Shown here: piece by piece, positions 43,393 to 52,257 of the stretch
How the letters are laid out: each line of letters begins with the position of its first letter
Numbering within the stretch: the stretch's first letter is position 1
Translations under genes and position numbers: made by a program
The notes under the pieces: generated by a model
The model's database searches: none
Seen by the model: only the letters and a program-made list of their open reading frames with translations
Told to the model about the DNA's origin: nothing
From: Deltaproteobacteria bacterium
Lineage (GTDB): Bacteria; Myxococcota_A; UBA9160; UBA4427
Assembly: GCA_029261835.1 (NCBI GenBank)
Contig: JAJDAO010000056.1
Coordinates: 124,001-188,000, forward strand
DNA length: 64,000 bases
Direction: 5' to 3'

Positions 43393-44574
43393 ATGAATCC
43401 GAGAAGCGACATTCCGCTGATCGACTTGGCAGTCCAGCACGCGTCGATTCGCGACGAGATCGATGCCGCAATCGCAGGCGTGATCGACAGCTCGAACTTC
43501 ATTCTCGGTGACGAGGTGACTTCGTTCGAACGAGAGTTCGCCCGCTACTGCGGCTGCCCGCTGGCTGTGGGCTGTGCCTCAGGCTCGGACGCCATCCTAC
43601 TGGCGCTGATGGCCTGCGGAGTCGGGCCCGGCGACGAGGTCATCTGTCCGTCGTACAGCTTCTTCGCAACCGCAAGCGCCATCTCACGACTCGGTGCCCG
43701 CCCTGTCTTCGCCGATATCGCCTCACCGAGCTATGACATGGATCCAAACCATGCCCGCGCCCTCGCCCTGAGCTGCACTCGCCTTCGCGCGATCCTGACC
43801 GTGGATCTCTTTGGTCAGGTATCTAGCATCGACGCCTTTCTCCGTCTCTCGCAGGACTTTCAGGTTCCACTCATCGAGGACGCGGCGCAGTCAGTTGGTG
43901 CGCGCGATTCTCAGGAGCAACGTGCTGGGTCCCGCGCCACCATCGGTTGTTTCAGCCTTTACCCCAGCAAGAACCTCGGCGCCATGGGAGACGCCGGCAT
44001 CTTGACTACGGCCTCCGCCGAACTCGCACAGCGGCTCAGGGAGCTCCGCGTGCACGGCGCTCGTTCGCAGTACCTCCATTCCGCGGTCGGGATCAACTCC
44101 CGACTTGATGCCCTCCACGCGGCCGTGCTTCGGGTCAAGCTCCCACATCTCGACTCCTGGACCAAGACGCGCCGCGAGAATGCCGCCTACTACGACCGCG
44201 GCTTCACTGCCGCCGGTGCCGGCACGGCCGATGCGTCCCTCGATCGGACGGCTCTATCGCTCCTCATTCCCTCCGCACGGCCTGCACCTGCCGAGCACGT
44301 CTATCACCAGTACGTGATACGCGTGCCAGCCAAGCGACGTGACGACCTCTCCGCCCACCTGCGAAGACAAGGCATCGAGACTGCTGTCTACTACCCGATC
44401 GGACTCCATGAACAGCCGTGTTTCGCAACCCTTGGGTCCGACCGAGCGTCTCTGCCCAATACTGAGATCGCCACACGGCAGGCACTCGCGCTGCCCGTCC
44501 ACCCTGGGCTGCAACGGTCCCAACTCGATCGTGTGCTGCAAGAAGTCGTGGGGTTTTTTCGGGAGGCACACTAG
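43393..44574 (+). CDS. DegT/DnrJ/EryC1/StrS-family sugar aminotransferase
   Basis: A 393-residue PLP enzyme that transaminates a keto-sugar nucleotide, such as a 3- or 4-keto-6-deoxyhexose. IPLIDLAVQHASIRDEIDAA and FILGDEVTSFEREFARYCGC are typical starts. VGCASGSDAILLALMACGVG binds PLP phosphate, DEVICPSYSFFATASA follows, and IEDAAQSVGA carries the ring-stacking Asp. The internal aldimine Lys is in FSLYPSKNLGAMGDAG. The C-terminal VYYPIGLHEQPCF is also typical. The start is ATG 43393. The product amino sugar probably feeds this surface-polysaccharide locus. Confidence 0.93.
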   Translation: MNPRSDIPLIDLAVQHASIRDEIDAAIAGVIDSSNFILGDEVTSFEREFARYCGCPLAVGCASGSDAILLALMACGVGPGDEVICPSYSFFATASAISRLGARPVFADIASPSYDMDPNHARALALSCTRLRAILTVDLFGQVSSIDAFLRLSQDFQVPLIEDAAQSVGARDSQEQRAGSRATIGCFSLYPSKNLGAMGDAGILTTASAELAQRLRELRVHGARSQYLHSAVGINSRLDALHAAVLRVKLPHLDSWTKTRRENAAYYDRGFTAAGAGTADASLDRTALSLLIPSARPAPAEHVYHQYVIRVPAKRRDDLSAHLRRQGIETAVYYPIGLHEQPCFATLGSDRASLPNTEIATRQALALPVHPGLQRSQLDRVLQEVVGFFREAH

Positions 44575-44775
44575 TCACTGTCGTGGAGCGTCCGTTCCGA
44601 CATGGTTGCGAGTCCCCATCTCGAACCACGCGCCAACCCTTCTCACGCTTCACTCGCCCCTTGCTCACATGGCATACAGCAAACGTGGATGCTAGCGTCA
44701 CGCAATCGCCATACACACGTAGCGGAACTGCGTCGCCTCTTCTCTATCCGCCACAATCGCCGGAGGGGCCGTTAG

Positions 44776-45504
44776 GTGAGGATGCACCAACTGACCCACA
44801 ATGCGCTGCGTCGGTTGCTTCACTCACCGTTTCGAGAGCGGGCGACTCCTCCTCCTCCTCCTCTCACCGTCGGAGAACCGCGCCATATGACTGTCTGCGC
44901 GTACTCGGAGTTCGATCCCATCACGCTCAAGCCCTTGAATCAGCACACCGCGATGCGTCTGCAGGAGGTTCGCCTTCAGCAGTTCGACTTCCGCGCACGT
45001 TCGGTTCTCGACATCGGCTGCCATCTGGGGCTGCTTTCCTTTACGGCCGCCAGAAACGGAGCCGCATCCGTACTCGGCGTCGATGTCACGCCGGAATTCA
45101 TTGCCGGAGCCAACGAGAACCTTGAGAAGTTCGCGGCGCACAACGAAGAGGGGAGCCGGCTACGCTTCGAGATTGCCGGCTTCGACAAGCTCGATCCCGC
45201 CATTCACCGCTCTGATCTGGTGCTTTGCTTCGAGGTGCTTCACTGGCTCACCCTTCAGGGCATCCCGATCTCGAGTTCGATTCAGAAGCTCCGTCAGCTC
45301 ACGAAGTCTGACCTGGTTTTCGAGTTTCCCTGGGACATAACCGAATCCTCGATAGCCGTCCGGGAGCAGCTGACTGAGGATGACTACAATCCGGAACTCA
45401 TCTTTCGCGAGCTCACGAAGTACTTCTCGTTCGTTCGCGTCATGGGATTCATGGACTACATGCAGAGCACAGACGCCAAGCGAGTTCTCGTTCATGCAAG
45501 ATGA
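44776..45504 (+). CDS. Class I SAM-dependent methyltransferase
   Basis: A 242-residue methyltransferase. Motif I is SVLDIGCHLGLLSFTAARNG, then SVLGVDVTPEFIAGANENLE and SDLVLCFEVLHWL. The start is GTG 44776 with GGAGGGG 7 nt upstream; ATG 44782 is the alternative. A Pro run (PPPPP) near residue 27 comes from a CTC repeat. The 3' end overlaps the kinase gene start (45494), so the two are coupled and may modify the same glycan. About 200 nt without a gene separate it from the aminotransferase. Confidence 0.85.
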   Translation: MRMHQLTHNALRRLLHSPFRERATPPPPPLTVGEPRHMTVCAYSEFDPITLKPLNQHTAMRLQEVRLQQFDFRARSVLDIGCHLGLLSFTAARNGAASVLGVDVTPEFIAGANENLEKFAAHNEEGSRLRFEIAGFDKLDPAIHRSDLVLCFEVLHWLTLQGIPISSSIQKLRQLTKSDLVFEFPWDITESSIAVREQLTEDDYNPELIFRELTKYFSFVRVMGFMDYMQSTDAKRVLVHAR

Positions 45505-46522
45505 CGTATTCGCCTCTTTCGCCGAGAAGATCGGTCTGCGGATCGACACGATCCTATCGCCACCCTCATGGGGACAGGGCAACGTCAGGTTTCTGAAGCT
45601 AGCCGATGGCTCCCGACTCGTACTCAAGATCCTGACTGACGCGAGTGCTCTCTACAAACTGCCTTCCAACGTAGTCCAGGAACTTTTCGACTATCTTCAC
45701 GCTCACACACACCACCTCTGCCTTCCGCAGCAACTCGGCGGGTCGTACACGTCCTCAGCTGACGGACGCATGTTCATGGCCTTCCCCTGGCTGGGCGGGA
45801 AGTCACCCCTGGAGCCTCAGTGGGATCTGTCTCTCGAGGAGCACGTCGACTGCATTGCCACAATCAATCGCGAGCTGGTACGACTTCCCGAGGGACTCGT
45901 GCGAAGCCTCAGAGCTTTTGGCGCCGACTACCCCTTCGATCTAGATGCCTTCCAGCGAGAGCTCCGCCAGACCAAGCTCTTCTTCACAGACCAGTTTCAG
46001 GCCGCCTGTGCGGATCTCCTGACCTGTCAAACGCCCACGTCCGATCGTGACTGCTTTACGCAATTGACGCATGGCGATCTTCAAACCTCGAACATTCTAA
46101 GACTCTCGAGCGGGGAGCTGATCGTTCTGGATGTCGACAATCTGAGCATCGCGAATGTGTACTCCGACTTCATCTACATCATGGCCGCGCGCGGTGCCTC
46201 GAGCAGTGAATTCCGGAACCTCGAAGAAGCCTACCGGCGGGCGTTCACCCGGGATCTGCCGCCATTGAACGTCAACCATCTGGTCTTCGCGTTTCATGTT
46301 TGCCTGGGCTTCCTGGCAAACATCGCGATGCGCGTCGAGGCAGCCAGCCTCCAGACTGGCGACAAGCTGCCCGATCTCTCCAGCGACTCGGTCGACCCGG
46401 CCGATCTCGCCTGGCTCAAACGGCTAGACGAGGCTTGCTTCTATTCGCTCACGACTCAAGTTCCGAGGTTCCGGCTCGTCTTGTCCCACCTGCTCTTCGA
46501 GCGCGTACAAGAACTCACTTAG
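45494..46522 (+). CDS. APH-fold phosphotransferase (small-molecule/sugar kinase)
   Basis: A 342-residue aminoglycoside-phosphotransferase-fold protein. VRFLKLADGSRLVLKIL supplies the ATP-binding Lys, and MFMAFPWLGGKSP the hinge. TQLTHGDLQTSNILRLSSGE has the catalytic HGDxxxxN, and LIVLDVDNLSIANVYSDF the metal-binding Asp. The start is ATG 45494 inside the methyltransferase end. Next to a methyltransferase in a polysaccharide locus it may phosphorylate a glycan terminus, like the WbdD methyltransferase-kinase cap; that is inference. It is not clearly related to the AmgK-like gene at 6317 beyond the fold. Confidence 0.8.
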   Translation: MQDDVFASFAEKIGLRIDTILSPPSWGQGNVRFLKLADGSRLVLKILTDASALYKLPSNVVQELFDYLHAHTHHLCLPQQLGGSYTSSADGRMFMAFPWLGGKSPLEPQWDLSLEEHVDCIATINRELVRLPEGLVRSLRAFGADYPFDLDAFQRELRQTKLFFTDQFQAACADLLTCQTPTSDRDCFTQLTHGDLQTSNILRLSSGELIVLDVDNLSIANVYSDFIYIMAARGASSSEFRNLEEAYRRAFTRDLPPLNVNHLVFAFHVCLGFLANIAMRVEAASLQTGDKLPDLSSDSVDPADLAWLKRLDEACFYSLTTQVPRFRLVLSHLLFERVQELT

Positions 46523-46617
46523 GCGCCGAGTCTCATCGCGTCGCCCCCGGACCAGATGAGATTCACAGCTTCCTCGCTGCGTCCCCAACACGCATCGACG
46601 AGTCCAGCAGTCCGTTG

Positions 46618-47802
46618 TCAGTGTTTCGGCCCGATCCAGCCAGCCCGGCCACCCTCCACGACCTCCGCACTGCGAGTTCTGCTCACATCGCGGAGCCCGT
46701 CGTCGCCCTCTTGAGCCTCTGGGTCCCCGGCAACTCGAGTCCATGACGCGAGTGGGCCCGCCGCGATGCCGTCTCCCAACTCCGAGCGCTCCGGAAGGCG
46801 ATCACCCTGGTGCACGCTGAAGCGACTCGTCTCCAGTCCGAACGAGTCGCGAATCAACCACATGGGTCTGTTCTTGGCCTCTACGTGGACCTGCGTGAGG
46901 TACTCACCCAGGATTCCCATGAAGAGACACTGGAGTCCGCCAAAGAAGAAGACGAGCAGGACGATCGTCGTAATGCCCGTCGGCGGAGCCGCAATCTTCC
47001 ATATCTCCGCGCGCGTGAGAATCGTCAGAATCGTGTAGCCGATCCCCCCAAGAATACTCACGAGCATGGTCAGAACGCCGACCACGCTCGCGAGCCGAAT
47101 CGGCTTGTCTGAGAACGAGAAGATCGCGCTCAGCGCGTACTTGAGGCAGAAGACCAGGCCAGCGTCCGAAACGCCATGCTTCCTCGGCGCTCGCTCGAAC
47201 TCGAAACTCGTCTGACGGAAGCCTGCCCAGTGCGTCAGACCTCTCATGTAGCGACTCCGCTCCCCGCATGCTCTCAGTGCTTCTATTACCGGCCGGGACA
47301 CCAATCGATAGTCTGTGGCATTGATGGGGATCGTGGCGTCGCTCAGGAAGTAGATCAATCTGTATGCCCAGTAGGCACCGAGGGACTTCAGCGGCATGCC
47401 GTCCTCCCGGCGCTTGAGCACTCCGTACACGACGTCGTAGCCCTCCTGCCACTTCTTGATCATATTCGGAATCTCCTCAGGCGGGTCCTGCAGATCGCTG
47501 AAGAGATAGATGAGGGCCTCACCACGCGCGTACTCCGCTCCGGCGAAGAACGATGCCTCGATGCCGAAATCGCGACTGAATTGAATGTACCGCCAGCGTG
47601 GATCGCGCTTCGCAAAGTCTCGCAGGATCGCGCCCGACCGGTCGAAGCTGCCGTTGTCGATCGCAAGAATCTCGAACACATGGTCGTCCACCCGGCCGAG
47701 TACTTCGGTGAGCCGCTGGTACAGCTCCGGGAGGCTGCCCTCCTCGTTCCGGACGGGCACCACGATGGTCACCAATGACCCTCTCCCGGTGCCATCCGCC
47801 AT
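46618..47802 (-). CDS. Glycosyltransferase family 2, GtrB/DPM1-like, with two C-terminal membrane helices
   Basis: A 394-residue membrane-bound GT2. The catalytic domain has VTIVVPVRNEEGSLPELYQR, ILAIDNGSFDRSGAI, FSRDFGIEASFFAGAEYARG and LFSDLQDPPEEI (DLQDPPE replaces the usual DxD). Two transmembrane helices (about 235-257 and 272-292) match undecaprenyl-phosphate sugar transferases such as GtrB and ArnC. A further 80-residue hydrophilic tail is longer than usual. It probably makes a polyprenyl-phosphate sugar. It is the last gene of the minus-strand run, 28 nt after the membrane protein at 47831. Confidence 0.9.
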   Translation of the reverse strand: MADGTGRGSLVTIVVPVRNEEGSLPELYQRLTEVLGRVDDHVFEILAIDNGSFDRSGAILRDFAKRDPRWRYIQFSRDFGIEASFFAGAEYARGEALIYLFSDLQDPPEEIPNMIKKWQEGYDVVYGVLKRREDGMPLKSLGAYWAYRLIYFLSDATIPINATDYRLVSRPVIEALRACGERSRYMRGLTHWAGFRQTSFEFERAPRKHGVSDAGLVFCLKYALSAIFSFSDKPIRLASVVGVLTMLVSILGGIGYTILTILTRAEIWKIAAPPTGITTIVLLVFFFGGLQCLFMGILGEYLTQVHVEAKNRPMWLIRDSFGLETSRFSVHQGDRLPERSELGDGIAAGPLASWTRVAGDPEAQEGDDGLRDVSRTRSAEVVEGGRAGWIGPKH

Positions 47803-47830
47803 ACTGACTTCCTCCGACCGGTCTCTCGAG

Positions 47831-49408
47831 CTAGCGCTTCGCCAGGATTGCCCAGCTCCCCACCACCTCGGCCCCCTCGAGATCGAAGCCCAGCTCTCCC
47901 AGCTTCGTCATCAATCCCAGGTTCAGCTTTCGTTCTGCCTCTTGCCCCAGATAGCTCACCGCGCCTAGATAGCGAGGTGATTCATCGACCTCAGGGTTAA
48001 CGAACAGCACAACCCGGTCAGCAACACCGATCCCTTCCGGGTATATGTGTACTTCCCGACCGGGCTGCAGCACGGGCAGGAGTGATTCCCCACACGAGAC
48101 CACCACACCGGCCGGCACCCTCGCAGCCACCTCTTCGAAGGCCCGTGCCCACTCAAACTGGCTCCCCCCTGGCAGATACATGGGCAGCTCTCTGAGTGAC
48201 CTCGCCCAGCCCATTGCCTTCAGATTCGAGAGCTGCGGCCGAGGCCCCGCCCCACCATACGAGTACAGTGCGAGCGGCGTCAGCATCAGGACACACGCGA
48301 GGAGATTCAACGCCAACATCGATAGCCGTGGACTCGACGTGCGCGAGAGCCTCTGCCGGATCGATACGTATCCCGTGATCACCGCCCAGACGAGAAACGG
48401 CAAGTAGATCGAATGATAGTGAGTCGAGAATCCTGTCTTCTCCGCTCCACCGAGATTGCCCATGATGTTCGGAGCCATGGTTCCCAGCGCCATCAGATAT
48501 GCTCGCCAATTGAACAGGCCCAGAAACCCGAACAGGCATAAGTTCACCACGATGAATGTCAGCATCTTCTCCCTGAATCCTGGAATCCCCTGCAGATTCA
48601 AGAGGAAATTCCCTGGAAGGAGCGATCCGCTGAAGCCCACATAGTCCTTGCTCACCAGATAGAACTTGATGATGCTCACTGAGACCGCTATCAGCGCCAG
48701 CGCCAGCGTTGCGTAGAGCCACTTGTGGGCCATATACCTTCTTGGATTGAGGATGGCGAATCCGAGCATTGCGACGCCACAGACGGCACCCATGCGCTCG
48801 GAGATACTCAGACACAGCAGCGCCACAATGACCAGGTATCGTCTGTTCAAGTCCTTCTTCGTTACGTGATACAGGAAGAACAGACCACAGATCAGAAAGA
48901 GTCGGTCAACGTACATCTGCCAGTACAGGCCCCAGGACCACGCCGGATGAGCCGAGATCAGAACGGTCATCAAGGCAGCGCTGAAATACCCCACTCCCTC
49001 TTTACGCAGGAAGAAGTACGCGAAAGCGAGCATACCGAAGAAACACATCGTCTTCAGAACCGGGAGCATGATCCTCCCCGGGACGACGTGGGAGAGTGGC
49101 GCCAACAGGTAGAGAATGGCGTACGTGTGTTTTCTGAATTGGTTGATTTCAGCCGGCTTGGGGCCATCAAGAGGCAGGGCAAGCACTTCCTCAGGCGGCA
49201 TCGTGATGAGTTCGAAGAGTTCGTAGACACCCGCATTGATCTGCGACATCGGCCTTCCGGTCTCCCGGATGCGAACCAGGATCTGGTCGAGGAAGGCATT
49301 GTCCGCATACCCGAACTTCCACCTGACTGTCTGGGTATGCGCCGCCGGAAGGAACACCACGGCGAAGATCAGAACTGCGAACCACGTCTCCTTCCTGCTC
49401 ACTGGCAC
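47831..49408 (-). CDS. Polytopic membrane protein of the polysaccharide locus (DUF2079/GT-C-like)
   Basis: A 525-residue integral membrane protein with about 10 hydrophobic helices, followed by a soluble tail of about 100 residues that ends VVGSWAILAKR. An acidic first loop (RWKFGYADNAFLDQILVRI) comes just after helix 1, and HYHSIYLPFLVWA sits before a later helix. This layout resembles DUF2079 and other GT-C-type glycosyltransferases. The start is GTG 49408, with AGGA 9 nt upstream and the rfbG stop 2 nt before. It could be a lipid-linked sugar transferase using the product of the following GT2 gene; that is inference. Confidence 0.7.
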   Translation of the reverse strand: MPVSRKETWFAVLIFAVVFLPAAHTQTVRWKFGYADNAFLDQILVRIRETGRPMSQINAGVYELFELITMPPEEVLALPLDGPKPAEINQFRKHTYAILYLLAPLSHVVPGRIMLPVLKTMCFFGMLAFAYFFLRKEGVGYFSAALMTVLISAHPAWSWGLYWQMYVDRLFLICGLFFLYHVTKKDLNRRYLVIVALLCLSISERMGAVCGVAMLGFAILNPRRYMAHKWLYATLALALIAVSVSIIKFYLVSKDYVGFSGSLLPGNFLLNLQGIPGFREKMLTFIVVNLCLFGFLGLFNWRAYLMALGTMAPNIMGNLGGAEKTGFSTHYHSIYLPFLVWAVITGYVSIRQRLSRTSSPRLSMLALNLLACVLMLTPLALYSYGGAGPRPQLSNLKAMGWARSLRELPMYLPGGSQFEWARAFEEVAARVPAGVVVSCGESLLPVLQPGREVHIYPEGIGVADRVVLFVNPEVDESPRYLGAVSYLGQEAERKLNLGLMTKLGELGFDLEGAEVVGSWAILAKR

Positions 49409-49410
49409 GG

Positions 49411-50490
49411 CTAGCAGTCCTGCAACTTCGAGGAGTAGTCCTGCAGGTCCGCCAGAGACGTGACCTGCCCCTGCTCCAGATATCGCCGATACCACCTCGC
49501 TGTCCGGCGAACTGTCTCGTCGAGGTCCCACCTGCTCCTCCACCCGAGAAGAGCATGTGCCCGAGACGAATCCAGCTTCAGTAGGCCAGCTTCGTGGATG
49601 TTCGCCTGGCTCGGATCGATCTTTACGCACAGGCTCGGCCAGTGCTGCTCCAGCGCCCGAACGAGCGTCTGGACATCTGCAATCACGGCTTCGTCCGGGC
49701 CGAAGTTCCATGCTTGAGCAAACTCGGGCCGCTCTTCCAAGAGTCGCTGGCCGAGCAGCAGATATCCCGACAGCGGCTCCAGAACGTGCTGCCATGGCCT
49801 CGTAGCCCCGGGGCTCCTGATGACCAGCGACTCCTCGCGTTCCAGCGCTCGCACGATGTCCGGAATCAGTCGGTCCTCCGCCCAATCGCCACCACCGATC
49901 ACGTTTCCTGCCCGTGCTGTTGCGACCAGGCACTGGTGACTCTTGCCATACTCATCCGGATGGAAGAAGGATGTCCGGTAGGCGGCCGACACGATCTCCG
50001 AGCATGCTTTTGAGGAGCTGTACGGATCATGCCCACCTAGGGGATCGCTCTCTCTATAGCCCCACACCCACTCCCTGTTCTCGTAGCACTTGTCAGTCGT
50101 CACATTCACGATCGCACGAACCGACGTTGTTCGGCGGCATGACTCCATCAGGTGCACGGTGCCCAAGACGTTCGTCGCGTAGGTCTCGACTGGATCCATG
50201 CACGACTGCCGAACGAGCGGCTGCGCCGCCAGGTGAAAGACGATCTCGGGTTCCACTTCGTCGATCACGCGAGCCAGTCGACTGTGGTCCCGCACGTCCC
50301 CCTCGATCGAGACGAGATTCAGCTCGAGCAGGTCGATGTGTGCGGGCACCGTTGGTGGAGGCAACGCGAAGCCCACCACCTTCGCTCCAAGCTGCTCGAG
50401 CCAGAGCGCCAGCCAAGAGCCCTTGAAACCACTGTGGCCGGTGACGAGCACCGTCCTTCCGGCGTAGATGCTTGAGAAGTCTCCTCTCAC
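49411..50490 (-). CDS. rfbG: CDP-glucose 4,6-dehydratase
   Basis: Converts CDP-glucose to CDP-4-keto-6-deoxyglucose. This extended SDR of 359 residues has the NAD loop VLVTGHSGFKGSWLALWLEQ, VTTDKCYENREWVWGYRESD (T/D catalytic region), and DPYSSSKACSEIV (Y-x3-K). ATARAGNVIGGGDWAEDRLI, PDIVRA and SPGATRPWQHVLEPLSGYL are typical of RfbG and separate it from dTDP-glucose dehydratases. The start is GTG 50490, overlapping the stop of the upstream reductase gene (GTGA). It works between RfbF and RfbH. Confidence 0.95.
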   Translation of the reverse strand: MRGDFSSIYAGRTVLVTGHSGFKGSWLALWLEQLGAKVVGFALPPPTVPAHIDLLELNLVSIEGDVRDHSRLARVIDEVEPEIVFHLAAQPLVRQSCMDPVETYATNVLGTVHLMESCRRTTSVRAIVNVTTDKCYENREWVWGYRESDPLGGHDPYSSSKACSEIVSAAYRTSFFHPDEYGKSHQCLVATARAGNVIGGGDWAEDRLIPDIVRALEREESLVIRSPGATRPWQHVLEPLSGYLLLGQRLLEERPEFAQAWNFGPDEAVIADVQTLVRALEQHWPSLCVKIDPSQANIHEAGLLKLDSSRAHALLGWRSRWDLDETVRRTARWYRRYLEQGQVTSLADLQDYSSKLQDC

Positions 50491-51512
50491 GGCTGAGTCA
50501 CCCTCACGTCGCTGCCCTCTACGAGCCGCCGGAGACCCTCGCGGAGCGAGACCTGCCGCTGGAAACCCGTGAACGCTTCGAGCTTCTTGCTCGATCCGAT
50601 GGCCTCCATCACCTCCCCAGTGCGATACGACACCGCGCCGAGCTTCACTCGATCCGCAGCCCCGAGCAGCTCAGATATCCATGCCACTATCTCGCGAATC
50701 AAGACGCCTTCGCCATTGCAAACATTGAAGACTTGACCGTTGATCCTCCTCGGAGTGAGCCACTGCGCGCGAGCCAACAAGAACACGGCCCGTACGAAGT
50801 CGGCGACATGGATGAAATCTCGGAGCTGCCCGCCCTCCGTGATCTCGATCGGATCACCGCTGCGTGCTCGCTCCACTACGTACGGGATGATCCCCTGCCT
50901 TGCTCCCGGGCCATAGATATTGAACGGCCGAAGCACGACCGCCCGCAGTGCCGATTGTGCCGATCTCATGAGCACGTACTGGCTCCCGATCGCCTTTGCC
51001 AGGCCGTAGCTCGAGACCGGTCTGGCCGGTCCTTCTTCGAGCTGCGGTGAGGGTGCCGCGCCGTACTCCTCGGCCGATCCGACGTGTACGAGCATCACCC
51101 CACCACGTCGGCACACAGCGTCGACCAAGCTCTTGACGGTCGTGAAGTGATTCCGGAAAAGCGCGAGCTCAGCCTCGGGATCTCTCGTCTTGCTCAGGAA
51201 TCCAGAGGCGTTGAAGATGTGGTCGAAGGTTCCCTCCGCGACCAACTGGTCGACCTCATCCGCATCTTCCAGGTCGCCTGAGATGTACTCCACACCATCG
51301 AGCGCATCGGAAGGCTGCCTGTTCGCGAACGAAACAACCTCGACTCCCACACTCAGCTCGACGAGCCCACGCACGAGGCTCGAACCAACGAACCCGGTTC
51401 CACCCGCGACAAGGACCCGCTTGCCGCGGAAGTGCTCCGCGATATCTTCGGTCGACGAGTCCGCTCCTACCGCCTCGTATTCACTTCCATACCTTCCACG
51501 GTGCGTCATCAT
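50487..51512 (-). CDS. NAD(P)-dependent epimerase/dehydratase-family sugar reductase (RfbJ/RfbS-like role)
   Basis: A 341-residue extended SDR. The cofactor loop is VLVAGGTGFVGSSLVRGLVE, the active-site Ser region HVGSAEEYG, and the Tyr-Lys pair is in SSYGLAKAIGSQYV. VLRPFNIYGPGARQGIIPYV and GGQLRDFIHVADFVRAVF follow. It sits between rfbF and rfbG in an overlapping operon. In known CDP-dideoxyhexose pathways this place is held by CDP-abequose or CDP-paratose synthase, which reduces C4 of the RfbH product. The final stereochemistry cannot be read from sequence. The start is ATG 51512 or 51509 with GGGAG just upstream. Confidence 0.82.
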   Translation of the reverse strand: MMTHRGRYGSEYEAVGADSSTEDIAEHFRGKRVLVAGGTGFVGSSLVRGLVELSVGVEVVSFANRQPSDALDGVEYISGDLEDADEVDQLVAEGTFDHIFNASGFLSKTRDPEAELALFRNHFTTVKSLVDAVCRRGGVMLVHVGSAEEYGAAPSPQLEEGPARPVSSYGLAKAIGSQYVLMRSAQSALRAVVLRPFNIYGPGARQGIIPYVVERARSGDPIEITEGGQLRDFIHVADFVRAVFLLARAQWLTPRRINGQVFNVCNGEGVLIREIVAWISELLGAADRVKLGAVSYRTGEVMEAIGSSKKLEAFTGFQRQVSLREGLRRLVEGSDVRVTQP

Positions 51513-52257
51513 TCTCCCACAGTTCCGTCAGCCGCTCCTTGTCCCGCATCGTATCCATGCACATCCAGAATCCGTCGTGCTTCCATGCCATCAACTCGCC
51601 TGCCTCCGCAAGACACTCCAAGGGCTCCCGCTCGAAGGTGGTGGCGTCGCCTGCCTTGATTGCATCGAATACGGCCGGCTCGCAGATGAAGAAGCCTCCG
51701 TTTATCCACGCGTCATCCCCAAGTGGCTTCTCGAGGAAGTCCGGCACCCGGCCGTGCTCTGCAATCTGGAGCCTCCCGAAGCGTCCTTCTGGCTGAACCG
51801 CGGTCATCGTCACGGCTTTACCGTGCCTCTTGTGGAACTCCAATACTCGGGTGATGTCCACGTCGCTCACGCCGTCTCCATAAGTCAGCATGAACGTCCC
51901 ATCCCCCAGACACTCCCGGGCCCTGCTGATTCGACCGCCGGTCATCGTTTCGAGCCCGGTGTCCAACAGCGTGACGCGCCAGTCCTCGCTCTTGTTGTTG
52001 CGAATCTCGATGCGCGAACTCGCCGTCTCAACGACCACGTCGCTTTGGTGGAGCCAGTAATTCGCGAAGTACTCCTTTATGACGTACGACTTGTATCCGA
52101 GTAGAACTACGAAATCGTTGAACCCGTAGTGCGAGTAGATCTTCATGATGTGCCAAATGATCGGGCGGTAGCCGATCTCGATCATCGGCTTCGGGCGCAG
52201 ATGGGACTCCTCACTGATCCTGCTCCCATAGCCTCCCGCAAGAATTGCAACCTTCAT
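51481..52257 (-). CDS. rfbF: Glucose-1-phosphate cytidylyltransferase
   Basis: Makes CDP-glucose from CTP and glucose-1-phosphate, the committed step to CDP-3,6-dideoxyhexoses. The 258 residues begin [20 protein letters not shown] and RPKPMIEIG, the signature with catalytic Arg and Lys. Family-specific stretches follow: [55 protein letters not shown] and [14 protein letters not shown]. The start is ATG 52257, overlapping the rfbH stop. The 3' end overlaps the next gene by about 30 nt. Confidence 0.96.
   Translation of the reverse strand: MKVAILAGGYGSRISEESHLRPKPMIEIGYRPIIWHIMKIYSHYGFNDFVVLLGYKSYVIKEYFANYWLHQSDVVVETASSRIEIRNNKSEDWRVTLLDTGLETMTGGRISRARECLGDGTFMLTYGDGVSDVDITRVLEFHKRHGKAVTMTAVQPEGRFGRLQIAEHGRVPDFLEKPLGDDAWINGGFFICEPAVFDAIKAGDATTFEREPLECLAEAGELMAWKHDGFWMCMDTMRDKERLTELWENDDAPWKVWK

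Noticed and set aside
44855..44875. CTC/TCC microsatellite as a phase-variation repeat
   Set aside because: It is only about five units, in-frame triplets encoding a short Pro run, so slippage would not shift the frame.
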